Shown piece after piece: positions 1-10,897 of a stretch of 64,000 bases of DNA. The stretch spans positions 595,409 to 659,408 of the forward strand of contig JAJTUP010000040.1 in the NCBI GenBank assembly GCA_021399435.1, in the 5' to 3' direction. Numbering within the stretch: the first letter of the stretch is position 1; each line of letters starts with the position of its first letter. This DNA is from Diaporthe sp. PMI_573. Lineage: Eukaryota; Ascomycota; Sordariomycetes; Diaporthales; Diaporthaceae. The notes under the pieces were generated by a model. It made no database searches. It was not told the origin of the DNA and worked only from the letters and a program-made list of their open reading frames with translations. Made by a program: the position numbers and the translations under genes.

Positions 1-429
1 ACCGGGCCTCCGACGGGCCCGAAGTGCTGCCTTCCAACATATATTAGGCGACAGAGAGTACATAGACCGCATATAAATGACCTAAGACTCCTAAAGGGCC
101 GTGATGCATGTCCTATTTTCTTGTTACCGTGACGGCTCTTCACAGGGATTAGGTATATCCAGTGACTTGCTATACATCCTATCGCCTACCCATCGACATG
201 CGCTGTCCCCCTGTTATCATTCCCTTGACTTTTTCTGTTTTCCGATGTGCAGAATAAGTCAATATATCGACCACATCGTTGGCCGATACAATGAGCCCGG
301 CGAGAGGATAATTAGTATAAAGTTTTGGCAATATGATGGTAGTATCTGGGCTCTTGAGCCCTTGCCGCCCATCCGGCTGAGCGTCGAAGTCGTAGCTCGG
401 AATTGATTTCTTCCTTGACAAGACCATCC
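1..429. other. No supported gene
   Basis: Only short open frames occur here, without recognisable domains, splice structure or composition bias. It lies downstream of the minus-strand gene that ends at 430 and may hold its 3' flank. Confidence 0.4.
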
Positions 430-1259
430 TCATGTGTTCCTGCTCGCATGGTCGGCGTTTAATTGCTGAGGCTTCTCATGAACCGCCAGTTCTAATAGGT
501 TCGGCGAGGCATCCATCTCATGTACCGGTTGAGGCAGCTGTACAGGCTCTGCGTGTAGCTCAGGCTTGAATCCTGTCATATATGCATTATCCACCTGATC
601 GCCCTCAAGGGCTGCATATATCAGGCTAGTTGCGTCGCCGGTGACTGCGGCGGATGAGGCTGCAGCTGCTACCGATATCGCAAGCTCGCTGAACACTGCG
701 GGTGGAATGTATGAGGATACTAGGGACTGGACTGAGGTGTGGAAGGAATATGCAGGTATTGTTGGTGTAATATTGATTTTCCTGTACACGACTGTGTTTT
801 CCGGGATCGTTGCGCCGGAGATTTCTAAGTTGGATGCTGTTATCGACTCGTACGTTTCATATGAAGTCAACCATGATGTAGTTATTGTAGTGACTGGTTG
901 TGTTGTAGTGGCTGAGTTGGCTTTGCAAAAATTCAAGTACTGGGCAAATGCGTTGTCGACGTATTGCCGCCCATCTCCATCTCGATTTTGGTCGATGCAA
1001 ATATTGCATTGCTCGACGTAAACAGCGAACGCACTCCCAGGGTCGCATAACGAGGGCACCTTTCCTTGCGACTGTGCTTCGAGATTGGCATTATCTAATT
1101 GCGAATCAGTGGATCTTTACTATCTTGACCTTCAACTTTCGTGAAGCACTCACTGCAAATCTCAAAGCAAACCGCCGGCGAGAGTGGGTGCGGTCGTATC
1201 AGGACCTCGTATGTTATTCTCTGAGTCTTGCATGATAGTCTTTGATGGTTTAATTTCAT
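430..1259 (-). CDS. Cys-rich secreted-type fungal protein, two exons seen
   Basis: I join two minus-strand exons, 1259-1154 and 1094-430, across a 59-nt intron (1153-1095). The intron has a GTGAGT donor, a CTGAT branch-like site and a TTAG acceptor, and the phase is conserved. The joined protein has paired cysteines around the junction (CFEIC), then PSLCDPGSAF and CNICIDQN, followed by a Ser/Thr-rich region. This pattern is typical of small fungal secreted or wall-associated proteins whose exact role is unknown. The ATG at 1259 gives no convincing signal peptide, so a further upstream exon carrying the secretion signal is likely. The splice model is direct observation; the secreted role is inference. 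Confidence 0.5.
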
Positions 1260-2293
1260 CAGAACCGCTCAATGAGACCAAACTTGACCTTATGACCAGG
1301 TTCAGCCGAGAAAACAAAAATGGGAAGTCATGCGCTTTTTGAGCAGGCCAGCGATGACCCCACAGCCTGGGAGGTTCTGAACGTTGGAGCCTTACTTGAA
1401 TTCTCTTTTGGCCAAGCTAACAGTTCGCAGGGTTTCACCGCAGGCCAGTGTGGCTAATTTTGGCCTATCTGGATGGCTTTGCCACAAACTGAATGGTTGG
1501 TATATGCAACTTAGGGTGACTCAGCACGTAGATGAACTTGATTATTGGTGGCCTCCTCCTTTACTGGGCTTTCTGATCTGGGCTTTCCTGAGGTGCTCCC
1601 CAATTCAGTCTGAATTTGCAGCTAAGCGCTGTGGCCTGCAGCTGCAATATGCAAAATGCAGTAAGCAATTAGTGGCATCCATGACAGCAGACTCCCTGGG
1701 GAATGATAATGCTCGCTCCCATGAAATTGGTACAGAAAGGCAGCTCAATGAGATAGTCGACGATGAAGCAATGGCGGCGGTGCTTCACACCGTCCGGGTG
1801 CTCAAGCCCCACGGGCTGTATAACCACGATAAGCATATAATTAGCTTGCAGCCAACCTGAATCCCATCTGGACACTGCTTATACATGTCTTCTTTCTGAG
1901 CTGACGTAGTGCGAGACGGCTTTTTGTGGATATCCCGCATACAAGTTTTGGGTTCATCTGGGCCACGAGGCGAGCTTCAGGCCAAATATGAATACATGTG
2001 AGGACAAAACACATGTCACGAAGTGATGTGTATCGGCTAGTGGAATCGAGTTGATTGAAGAATCGCTTCGAGCAGCGTGGGGCGCTCGGGAGCACTATTT
2101 ATATGTGGGCCTGTGACAACACAACATTGAGCCCTAATTTGCACAGAATGAGGACTCGAAGAGTAGAACGCCGCAGTAGCTGATGGATAATTAATGCCTC
2201 CAGATCCGTTTTCCATTCGAAGCTCTTCCGAAATTCATCTGGCAGAGCAAGTGCGTTATGCCCACGATCCAGTAGCTCACACTCTTCTCAAGA
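1260..2293. other. No supported gene
   Basis: A 158-aa frame (1384-1860, non-ATG start) and shorter ones are present, but none shows a domain or splice partner. The stretch probably includes the 5' end of the preceding gene and the intergenic flank of the acetyltransferase. Confidence 0.4.
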
Positions 2294-3082
2294 TCACTGG
2301 CGAGGCGGCCGCAACATACTCGTGATGTTGCCATGGGGCGTCTCGACTTTCCCCACAACTTCAAACCCAAACCTAGAGTACAGCAGCACGCCCTCTGGTG
2401 CAGCAAGGATATATGTACAGCGACCTGTGACCTTATCCGTCTCATCACAAACCCGCTGTAATAACATCGATCCGATGCCACGCCTTTGGAAGTCCGGATG
2501 AATGGCCATGAATGTTAGGCGACATATGTTGTCGCGTCCCTTGAGTATTCGCATTCGCTCTCTCCTGAGCTTGCTAGAGAGGGCGATCCAGGCGTCGACG
2601 TCGAGTGTCTCTAGCAATTTGTTTCCTCCATGCTTCTTGGCCATGTCGTTGGTGTTGGGAGGCTTCCCTTCATTCTGCTCTTGCTGCTCCTCCTGTTGTT
2701 CTTGGTGTTGTTGCTGCTTTTGTAACTCGGCCGAGCCCTCTGCGTTTTTGTCTGTTGCCAGTGTTTGCGCCGGGCGACTGAGCTCCTGGTCGATGACCTC
2801 CCACGCGCAGAAGCCAACTGGCATCAGATTTTGGGCACTGTGCCCACCATCATGTTGGCACACCTTTAGGTAGACCTCATCCCCGGGTTCCCACAGCGGC
2901 TGCTCCATCCCGTCTATGTACCACTGCGCCATCTCCTCCCGCTCCTCGGGCGACATGGTGCTGTAGGTGGGGAACGTGGTTCGGAAGAGCGGGCCATTCA
3001 ACATGGGCGAGACATCGACACCGCGCGCGATTGCCTCTGCGTCGGAAAGGGCAACTGTGAGGACGCTGTACAGTATAGCCAT
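2294..3082 (-). CDS. GNAT-family N-acetyltransferase
   Basis: The 262-aa protein starts at the first in-frame ATG (3082); a longer frame would need a non-ATG start. GNATs transfer acetyl from acetyl-CoA to an amine of a small molecule or protein. The C-terminal half carries motif A: beta-strand CRLTFMAIHPDF at about 187-198 followed by the CoA-binding turn QRRGIG at about 199-204. After that comes a motif-B-like segment ending in LLYSRFGFEVVG. A Gln/Glu-rich low-complexity insert (about 120-135) separates the N-terminal substrate half from the catalytic core, which is common in fungal GNATs of unknown substrate. The frame is intact and its composition is normal. The substrate cannot be told. 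Confidence 0.9.
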   Translation of the reverse strand: MAILYSVLTVALSDAEAIARGVDVSPMLNGPLFRTTFPTYSTMSPEEREEMAQWYIDGMEQPLWEPGDEVYLKVCQHDGGHSAQNLMPVGFCAWEVIDQELSRPAQTLATDKNAEGSAELQKQQQHQEQQEEQQEQNEGKPPNTNDMAKKHGGNKLLETLDVDAWIALSSKLRRERMRILKGRDNICRLTFMAIHPDFQRRGIGSMLLQRVCDETDKVTGRCTYILAAPEGVLLYSRFGFEVVGKVETPHGNITSMLRPPRQ

Positions 3083-4097
3083 TTCTGGGAGGGATGATCT
3101 GGGCAACTATTTATCAACCAACAACCAAGGTGTACCTTGGTAGGCAGATGCTGTTGTGGCGACAGTAAAAAGAGAGTATTAATGGCTAAGAGCTCCTGGC
3201 GCTAAATCCAGAAGTAGTGTTTCCAGCATAGTGCAAAATGGCACATGTCTGACGGGGCAAAACAATGTCAAATTCAAAGGCGTAGAATGAGACGCGCAAT
3301 GGACGATCGTCTCGGTCTTGCTGCCCCGATGACGACCAGAGCCAAAGCCTTCGAGGATGCAAGGAAGACGCAGGCATCCATCCTAAAGGAATGCGCGGAG
3401 GCAAGGAGCCGCGTCCGTACGTGCTTTCGGAGCCCATCGGCAAGGGAAGCTTTCGGCATCCATTGCAACTGAATTGTTGTCCTACATACCCTGGCTTTTC
3501 ATGCTGGTCCATTTCTGCCTGTTGGTTCGTAGTCGTCTCAGATCAGGCGGCGTCGTCTGGTCCAGCTCGAGCTCTTGTATCGGCTCAGCTGGCGGCGCGC
3601 TTCTGCCGGCATCATCACATCTGAGGTCCTTTTTGGCTCGGATGTCTTAGGGCCAGCACCAGTGGGAGCCACCCAAAGTCTTGTTGGGAAGAGCCCTGAA
3701 GATTGCGGGAATGCTGCCCTTCTCGATGCTGTTGTTGCAGCTGTGGAACCAGCGTCCTATGTATATATACTATGCGCAACACCTGAATCCTGTGCCAGGC
3801 GCGGGGAGATCGATGTACCGATGGTCTTTTTGGCCCATGGGCCATGGGCCGCGGTGTGCGTGCCCCAAATCTCACAAGTGAGAAATTTTCTTCCGCAGGC
3901 TCCTGCAGGGGAGTAAGCGGGGTAGAGACACCGAGGCAGACGTTAATCAGGTTAGTGCCGTTTACCTGCACGTGACCTCAATTCACTTCGTGTCTTCCAC
4001 AGACGAAAGGAGTCAATCGCCACACTCGCCCGACACTTATGCTTCACAGACTCCCAACACAAGCTTTCTACCATTGCTACATCCTTGTTCCGCTTTA
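3083..4097. other. Intergenic region, no supported gene
   Basis: Overlapping short frames on both strands (for example 3186-3512 minus and 3575-3916 plus) show no domain. It probably contains the divergent promoters of the acetyltransferase (minus) and the coiled-coil gene (plus). Confidence 0.4.
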
Positions 4098-5215
4098 ATG
4101 GATCGCAATTTGGAATCTCCGTCAGCCAGGCCATCTGCTGCGGACCCAACGAATGATGTACTAGACCCGCAGAACTCGTGGTTCGAGCAGTTGAAGGAAC
4201 AGCACACAGCCGATCGCAGGCGCCTGGACAACGAGTACGAAGCTAGGAAGGCGGAACTCGATGCACAGCTGCGCCACGAGGAAGACCATTTTGTTTTGGA
4301 CTTGGATCAAACCGCCCGGATGGTGCGCGAGGCTTTTGTGACGGTCCAACAGTCCTTCAGTTTAGCAGTCGCGAAACAAGTAGACCTTCACCTGAAAAAG
4401 AACGAACTACATCGCGAATATGAAAGGACAAAAACAAAGGCGGAAGCGAATCTGCTTAACAAGGTCCAAGAATTGATTACCGGTTCGGCCGCTGAGCAAA
4501 ATAGAACCCTTGGCTCCGCGCTTGAGGAGACGGTATCGACCTCATCTACCATCGCGGTAAGCATACGAGTGGATAGTTCATAACATCAATTCTGACCAAC
4601 GACAATAAACAGGTCACTACTATGGACCAATCCGTGTCACCAGCCAGATGGAATCGGACGCCTCGACCACACTACTTCAATGCGACCCGGTCTATCGAGG
4701 CCATACCTCCCGGCGCAGACGTTCATGCGCCCACGCCTCAAACACTTCTGCTTACACCTTCCCGACCAGCAACGACGCCACAAGCTTCCCCTCTCCAAAC
4801 GTCAATGTCCGGAGAACTCCCGCCCCAGGATCCGACCCCCTTAGCACACATGCATAAGAGGGATTATATCACGTCAGCGCCGCCCAAACCTGCGTTGCAA
4901 GGAAAGCCGTCAAACACAAATCCTGAACCATCATGCTCTGCTCGACCTCCGCGTCCACAGTCGATACCTGATGAACCTATGGGCAATTCACGACAACGAA
5001 CGCCTGCTTCGGCAACTCGATCTCGCTATAACGTAAAAAGGAGGACTGTTGAGTTACCAGCTGAAAGCATCATGGCTGTGCCGAAACGCCGACGCATGGA
5101 AGGATCAGTTGCAGCAGCGCAGCAGACCTCGGCGGCGGAAAATTCAGCTGAACAGCAACAGCGCACGTCTTTACGACCAGATCTAGCCCAGGAAAAGCAA
5201 CACATCGCGTCGTGA
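4098..5215 (+). CDS. Coiled-coil protein of unknown function, one intron
   Basis: Exons 4098-4556 and 4613-5215 are joined across a 56-nt intron with a GTAAGC donor, a CTGAC branch-like site and an AACAG acceptor. The junction is phase 0 and the frame is preserved, giving 353 aa. Residues about 25-145 are charged and heptad-like (for example KKNELHREYERTKTKAEANL), which predicts a long coiled coil. The rest is Pro/Ser/Arg-rich and disordered, with a basic VKRRTVELP...VPKRRRME stretch that looks like a nuclear localisation signal. This suggests a nuclear scaffold or DNA-associated protein. I do not recognise the family. Both exons are intact with ordinary codon use. Confidence 0.7.
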
Positions 5216-6964
5216 CCTTCGAGGAGGTTTATCAACTTTTAATCAATTGACTCATTTTGTAAAAACTCTTTACATCAACCTCAACACTCTCATCATATGC
5301 CTCGTCTTTATGGTATTTTAGGCGTAGGTACTGTATGTAATCAGATGAAGGCATGGATTAAACGACGCTAACATGCCGTATGACAGGCGGAGGGATTCCA
5401 GGACGCCCCCAGTAGGGGACCTTCTCCAAGTTGCGCACCATGAGAGCCCAGCCGCGCCAGAACCTCTGGCTTTGTTTTGATTGCATGTCAGTTTTTCTCC
5501 TCTCCCGTGGGTGTAGAAGCCTGAGAATGACGTATGCTAGGCTAACCTGGACAACAGCTGCTTTTCCGAGATCAGATAATCCTCAGCAGAGAAATGATGC
5601 TTCCGCACCAGGAGAGCACCGATCACAGCCCACCCAGATCTTTCTGAAAAGATGGGAAAGATATTGAAGGGTGAGAGGAAACAGGCAGGATTTAAGGTGC
5701 CGCCGAAGGAGAAGCACGAGCAGATGTATAAAGCTGTTGTCGACTTTGTGCGTGAGCTTAGGGCTGCTAAAGAGCAGTCGGAAGGTTGAGCAGACAGCAG
5801 TCAGACCAATAAACAGTTGATAAAAACACAGTGTGGCCGAAGCCTCACTTACATAAACAGTTGATAAAAAACTCAGTGTGGCCGAAGCCCCCTTGGATAA
5901 CATCCCTGTATTTCTAGATTCAATTTCCCCGCCGATCCAGTTCTCAATTTACTTAGTGATCATTAAACCTTCCGCACAACTATGACTATACCTCTACATT
6001 TAAGCATCAAAAATGGCCCGACCTTGGAGAGGAACGTCGACGCTCCCAGAGGTTCCGAAATTTAGCACCCGAGTCCCGAACGAAATTCGGGCTGTGCGAT
6101 TAGTTCGAGCGAAGATACGATAGCAACTGCATATACTATGACAATGCATCCTATTACACCACGATTGATCACTATCGACCGCCGTAAAAGGCCGCAAATT
6201 CTTTGACATTCTTTATAAAATCCTGCTGGTCCAAGGTTCGAACCAGGCTGAATCAAATCAAGCTAAGATATAATCCCTCGCCATGGGAAGGGGGGTTTGG
6301 ATGCAGGGTAAGCCCGGTATACCCGGATTATGATGGCTCTAGCTGTCGTGTCTGCCGAAAAAAACCCTCATCTCTTTGAAGAAATAGCCAACAAAAGTAT
6401 TTGTCCCGGCAAAGAAGCAAAACTATAACCTTGTGGTCTGGTGAAAGGCCCTGGCATGCAAAAAGGTATGTCAAAAAGGGTTGCCACATTTCACCTCTTC
6501 TCTGTCTGCCTCGTTGAAGAATTCGTATGAGTAGCGTAGGAACTGACTTATTACTTACCGCGTTAGCGTTGCGCGCCGTCGCGCCGAGTGACTTAGTGGA
6601 AGCAGGGACCACCTCTTGTCCAATCACCTGAAGAGGTATTCGTGTGCTCCGGAACGAGCTGGCCACCGACAAAGGACCAAAAACTGCAGACCTAACGCTG
6701 CTCGACGTCGTCGTGGTCGAAGGCTTCCATGTGAACATTGTCTCGGAAGCTCGCTTGGAGAAGGGAGGTACGAGAAGAGTACACAGAGGTAAATCAAGAA
6801 CTCAAAGACTACATTTATGGGCCGCTCATAGCGAGAGGGATCATAAAGGAAAAGAAGTCAGCCCTCATTAAAGGTGACCGCTCTTTTTGGGACAAAAACA
6901 CCCGGCACCGTGGTCATTCCACCGCCTTCACAAAACCAGTTCGCTCGGCTGAACTTGGACCTGG
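5216..6964. other. Mostly non-coding; one 45-aa C-terminal-like frame
   Basis: The frame 5652-5789 (+) reads as a short Lys/Glu-rich peptide ending ELRAAKEQSEG. It could be the last exon of something decayed. Frames at 6644-6968 lack recognisable domains. No complete gene is supported. Confidence 0.35.
5809..5889. repeat. Direct repeat, two 36-37 bp copies
   Basis: Copy 1 (5809-5844) and copy 2 (5853-5889) begin ATAAACAGTTGATAAAAA and end GTGTGGCCGAAGCC. They differ by a one-base indel and a substitution and are separated by 8 bp. Confidence 0.85.
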
Positions 6965-8328
6965 CTAATCCAGCAGCCCTCTAGGCAGGCGACATCTTCG
7001 ACAAGAATTCAAGAGAAACTCATAGCAAGGCAACACCTCCCACATAAGGCCGTTGCGGCCTTGCCGTGGATACCCTTCGAGTTTCTTTGTGACCAGCATC
7101 AACGGTTTTAATATCTCCATATACCTTGTGACCGTGACCCAGTCCTCAGTTGACATCTTATCTTCTACAATCAAGGGTTTGGCTGGAAGCTTGATATGCT
7201 TATCTGCCTCTAGCCGTCTATTTTTCTGTGAAACCCGCTCAAGACGTGTATTGTGAGTGCGCTCCTCCTTCTCGGAATAGTCGTCGATTGGGGCTCGATT
7301 GAGGACGGCCGTCTCGAAGGCATAGTAATGTGAGTTCCACCGAGTATCGTTCGGCCGTTTAAGCTCGGCAGGGGGTCGGCGGGGCTCATCGTCCAGAAGA
7401 TAATTTTGGGACTCGATTTGTAGCGCTTTAAACTCTCTGGCGCGGCCGTCGCCAGCGTGTCTATCAGTAATCCACATAATAATGTTGCGGAGCTTGCCTA
7501 GGGCACCTTTGCGCCGCCAAAGCTCGAGGTCGTCCTGGAGGGCGCGAGGAGCATCACCTCGGTCTCGAAGGCCCTTAGATCTTTGCCATACATGATCTGC
7601 GTGGCCACAAGATTAACAATGTGGGCTGTACAGCGTAGCCGACGTTTGCTGGGATTAAAGCCAAACATTCGTCCAAGTGCCTCCACGCCTGTGTTGTTAT
7701 TTCCGGCGTTATCCAGGACGAAGTAGCTCACGCGCTTCTCGAGGCCAAACCCCTTGATGATCTCCCCGACGCCGTCTGCAATAGCCTCGCCCGTGTGGCT
7801 CCCGTTGATTGATGGTATAGACAGGAGGATCTTCTTCTTCTTGCCAAGGGGGTCGAGGAAGTGTGCGAACACTCCATTGAGGCTAAGAAGATTGCCAGCA
7901 GTCCAGAGATCGAATGTAAAGTGGATGTGGCCTTCTACCTCCTGCAGCTGCTTTATAACAATAGCCTTGTAATGGTGAAAGTCTCGTTTAATCCAGCTCA
8001 CGAGCGTATGAGCTATTGGTAAGCACGCAGCGGTGCCAATCTCGGCGTATGCCTCCTGTAGAAGATCATGGAATTGCGGAAGTTCTATTTGGCGGAAGGA
8101 GATATTTGCGTAGGCCATCCAGCGTAGTAAGGCCGTCTTGAATCGCTCAGGACTGAAGTCGGATATTCGCTGATTGATAAGAGCTTGCTCGATCGGTCCT
8201 GCTGTCGAGGAGTCGCCGTTGAAAGTAAGCCGCCGCTTCTTTTGAATAGGGCCGTTCGCATCCAAATTGTGTTTATCTCGGAGGTGACGTATCTGCGAGT
8301 GCGAGCCGCCAGCAATATTATGTCCCAC
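6965..8328 (-). pseudogene. hAT-family transposase, frameshifted and C-terminally truncated
   Basis: Two minus-strand frames (8328-7498 and 7477-6965) form one hAT transposase. The first has a BED-finger remnant (HLRDKHNL), the RNase H-like core with HFTFDLWTAGN and VLDNAGNNNTGVEAL, and CTAHIVNLVATQ. The second continues with LKRPNDTRWNSHYYAF and the helical region after it. A one-base shift near 7530-7545 separates them: the alternative frame reads DDLELWRRKGALGKL and runs straight into the second ORF. The C-terminal dimerisation domain with its SAECERLFS-type motif is missing after 6965. The frame stays open upstream to about 8400, but the BED finger is incomplete. No terminal inverted repeats were identified. 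A dead element. Confidence 0.9.
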
Positions 8329-8400
8329 CCAGAAGTACCTTTTGTGACCAAGGATATTAGCTCCGAAATCTAAATTTAATAATATGGTACTTTTTGACCA

Positions 8401-9082
8401 CTTCTAGCACCCTTTGGCAACTATAGCCAGCATCTCGAATGCATGGAAAATTGCTATACTGTAGTACTTTACTTGAAAGATGAATATGATGCTACCGCAG
8501 TAAAGTATATCTGTGTTGTGTGCGGAGTAAAATCTCAGAAGTACCCGTACCTAGCCCATACAGTCATGATGCAGTCTTTCAAAACGCAGTACTTCTGTTA
8601 GGTACTCAGACATATATATGCACCAAAGTCTCAAACGTACGAGCTTTTCTGGTCGATCACCGCATTACTCGCCTGGACAAAATCTCCTCACAGCTCGATC
8701 CTTGCCCCTCCACTATCGAGTTCCGTCCATGATTGGATCGAATAGTGTTTAGAGCTATCATCGCATTTGATCTATTACTCACACGTGCCGGTTCTGCGAA
8801 CTAGATGCCTTATCCCTGTATCCCTCCCCTTAATTACATCTCTTGCTGCTTTACGTTCTGTGTAGCTTAACGACTGGTGACTCGGCTTAAACAAATGCAA
8901 AGATGTATTGTTTGAATTTCGATTTCTTCCTACGTGAGCCATGTCGTCCTTCTACCGATTTGCTATACCGTATTAATTCACCAAATTCGTCCAACCCGCT
9001 GTCAGTGGCAGAAGCCAATTGAACTCTGTATTCAAAGGAAAAGTGGAGAGATCTGGTGGTTCAATGTGGCTCAACGAAAACC
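8401..9082. other. No supported gene
   Basis: No coding signal is seen. A 27-bp stretch at about 8967-8993 is a near-perfect inverted copy of part of the bZIP exon at about 9140-9175. Confidence 0.4.
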
Positions 9083-9394
9083 CTAAACCATCTTTAGACT
9101 GTCACTAAGCTGTGTTAAGGAAGGGCGATGACAGGAGTTTGGGCGAATTTGGTGAACTAATACGGTACACTCTTTGAGCTTGTTTCCTACAGCATAGTTA
9201 GTCACGTATGCAATACGGCCGGGCGATGTAGATGATCGCTTACGATATAATCGCTGGGCAATGCAATTCTGTATGCGCCGTCGTTTAGCCTTGTCTCTAA
9301 CCTTAGTCCAATCCTCATTGGGCCGCGCTAAGCTGCTATGCGCGCTATTAATGCTTGGAACCGGGCTGAAAGATACAAGCTCTGGAATGCTCAC
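9083..9394 (-). pseudogene. AP-1-like bZIP fragment
   Basis: The minus strand encodes DWTKVRDKAKRRRIQN followed by CIAQRLYR, closely matching the fungal bZIP basic region that usually reads RRRIQNRIAQRNYR. A 57-nt intron (9243-9187; GTAAGC donor, GACTAAC branch, TGTAG acceptor) rejoins the frame as YRNKLKE, where such proteins normally have YRKKLK, so the splice model is well supported. After this the sequence loses heptad leucines and ends at 9083. The invariant Asn and Arg of the basic region are kept, but R-to-C and N-to-L changes lie between them and the zipper is absent. It has no clear ATG. Best read as a truncated, decaying gene copy. Confidence 0.7.
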
Positions 9395-9423
9395 CGACCA
9401 ACCCGTGCTCTTGGTACTCTTGG

Positions 9424-9643
9424 TGTACCGATGTCAAGTGTCCGTATGCTCACAACTGCAAGTACGGCCCTAGATGCAAGGACCCTACGGGATGCAAGTT
9501 TGCTTCTTCTTATCATGTGGATACAGTATGTTGCCTCTTCTTTTCTCTCTGTTCTGCTGCGAGGGATACTCAGGCCACTGACTAAGACTCTGTAGACACC
9601 AAGTCGGAAGATCTTCGAGGATGGGGATTTTCAATATATTTAA
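9424..9643 (+). pseudogene. Cys-rich (CCCH-like) protein C-terminal fragment with intron
   Basis: Frame 9424-9525 reads CTDVKCPYAHNCKYGPRC followed by KDPTGCKF, a regular Cys spacing like fungal CCCH zinc fingers. A 70-nt intron (9526-9595; GTATGT donor, CTGAC/CTAAG branch region, TGTAG acceptor) joins in frame to TPSRKIFEDGDFQYI and a stop. Upstream the frame meets a stop, while another frame (RYKLWNAH...) looks coding, so a one-base shift probably separates it from its N-terminal part. Only the tail of the protein is present. The family assignment is by Cys/His spacing only. Confidence 0.4.
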
Positions 9644-10130
9644 GCCGTAGTAGATTTCATAGTCATCAGTGCGGCATCCCTGAGCTGTCAGTATTTTTAA
9701 CAAGACGTCAAATGTGCGACCTCAGTGCCCGTAAGGTGGATCACTTGGTTCGGCTTCAATTTCAATCTCAAAAATGTCCAATATTTGTCGTGGTGTTTGA
9801 TGGATTGGGACGGTCCCAATTCCTACAGAAACTCAGCGAGTCAGAACTTTACTCTGTTACGTTTTTTGCTGCTTCCCATTTATTCACTACGATCCTTTCT
9901 AATCTATCTACTTTTATAAAACTCCAGAGACATTCAATAAAAAGTCACCACCATCATAGCTGCTGACTGAGGTGACGTTCTTGAGGGAAATATACTATTC
10001 CGGCGTCTTGGCTTCGGCCAAGTCACTCAGCCTCTCCTCTGCAACAGCGGGGTAGATAAGACGGATAGGGGTATCGCTATCAGGTCACTAACAAGTGCTA
10101 TAGCCGAAACACTCAAGACACAAGTTAACT
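9644..10130. other. No supported gene
   Basis: Short frames only; nothing recognisable. Confidence 0.4.
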
Positions 10131-10448
10131 TTGGGATATTCTCTAAGTTCATTCATCTCTCTCTTCTTTGGCGGAGAGATCAAGAAAGGCCCATGGTACA
10201 AATTCAATACTCTAAAGAAGACGACCCCTCCGTCTTGGTCTTGGGAGTCATACATGGGCAAAATTGACTACCTTGTCTGGGAGTCAAGATCTGAATGGGA
10301 TACTTCGGTAGAATTGGACACTGCGAGAATTACTGCTCGTATCAAAAGGCTTCAAGCATACGAGAGGACCGCAAGACGAATCGCCACCGAGTACTTCAGG
10401 CCGAGAACTGTCGGCCAAAGTCACATCACACGTTCAAGATTTACTTGA
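10131..10448 (+). pseudogene. Fragment following a HET domain (incompatibility-type protein)
   Basis: The frame contains PPSWSWESYMGKIDYL. This is the Pro-Ser-Trp-Ser-Trp signature found C-terminal to HET domains in fungal incompatibility-type proteins. In another frame just upstream (about 10160-10225) the sequence reads LLWRRDQERPMVQIQY, which normally precedes that signature, so a frameshift near 10220 splits it. The HET domain itself is absent. A truncated relic. Confidence 0.55.
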
Positions 10449-10897
10449 ATCGAGAGTCGATGGAGCGACGTACGTATCGTAGACGATAGGGTTTGGTTGG
10501 TTGGTTGATTCTTGCTTATTTCTTCAAGGGAGACCTCCGCACCATATGCATGCCCATGCTAAGGCGGTCTGCTTAGTCATCCCTTCAGTATCAAGGCACA
10601 AGCGTACCGCGCCGTAGTTTCGTGTGATTGGCCTGGGGCCAGTCCGTGATTGGTCGACAGGTCCAGAATCGAGTCAACAAAACCTTTGGCGACCATCAGC
10701 GCGTGAATGTGTTTGCGGATGGATCTCCTGCCCTAGCTGCCAAGCGCGTAATCAGCCAGTCGCTGGCTCCTTTGCAAAAACCCCCCTCCCCTCTGTTTGT
10801 TCTAGCATTTAGCTTGTGAATCTTGACGTACATACCCAACTTCTGTTTATTTAATGCTCCTCTCTTACTGCCCACGAGTCAATCAGATGCGTCTGTC
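10449..10897. other. Upstream region of the acidic-protein gene
   Basis: No gene recognised. It contains the likely promoter and 5' UTR of the ORF that begins at 10898. Confidence 0.4.

Noticed and set aside
1384..1860. 158-aa plus-strand ORF
   Set aside because: Non-ATG start, no domain, no splice partner.
6225..6270. GGTTCGAACC B-box-like motif suggesting a tRNA
   Set aside because: No acceptor, D or anticodon stem can be drawn around it.
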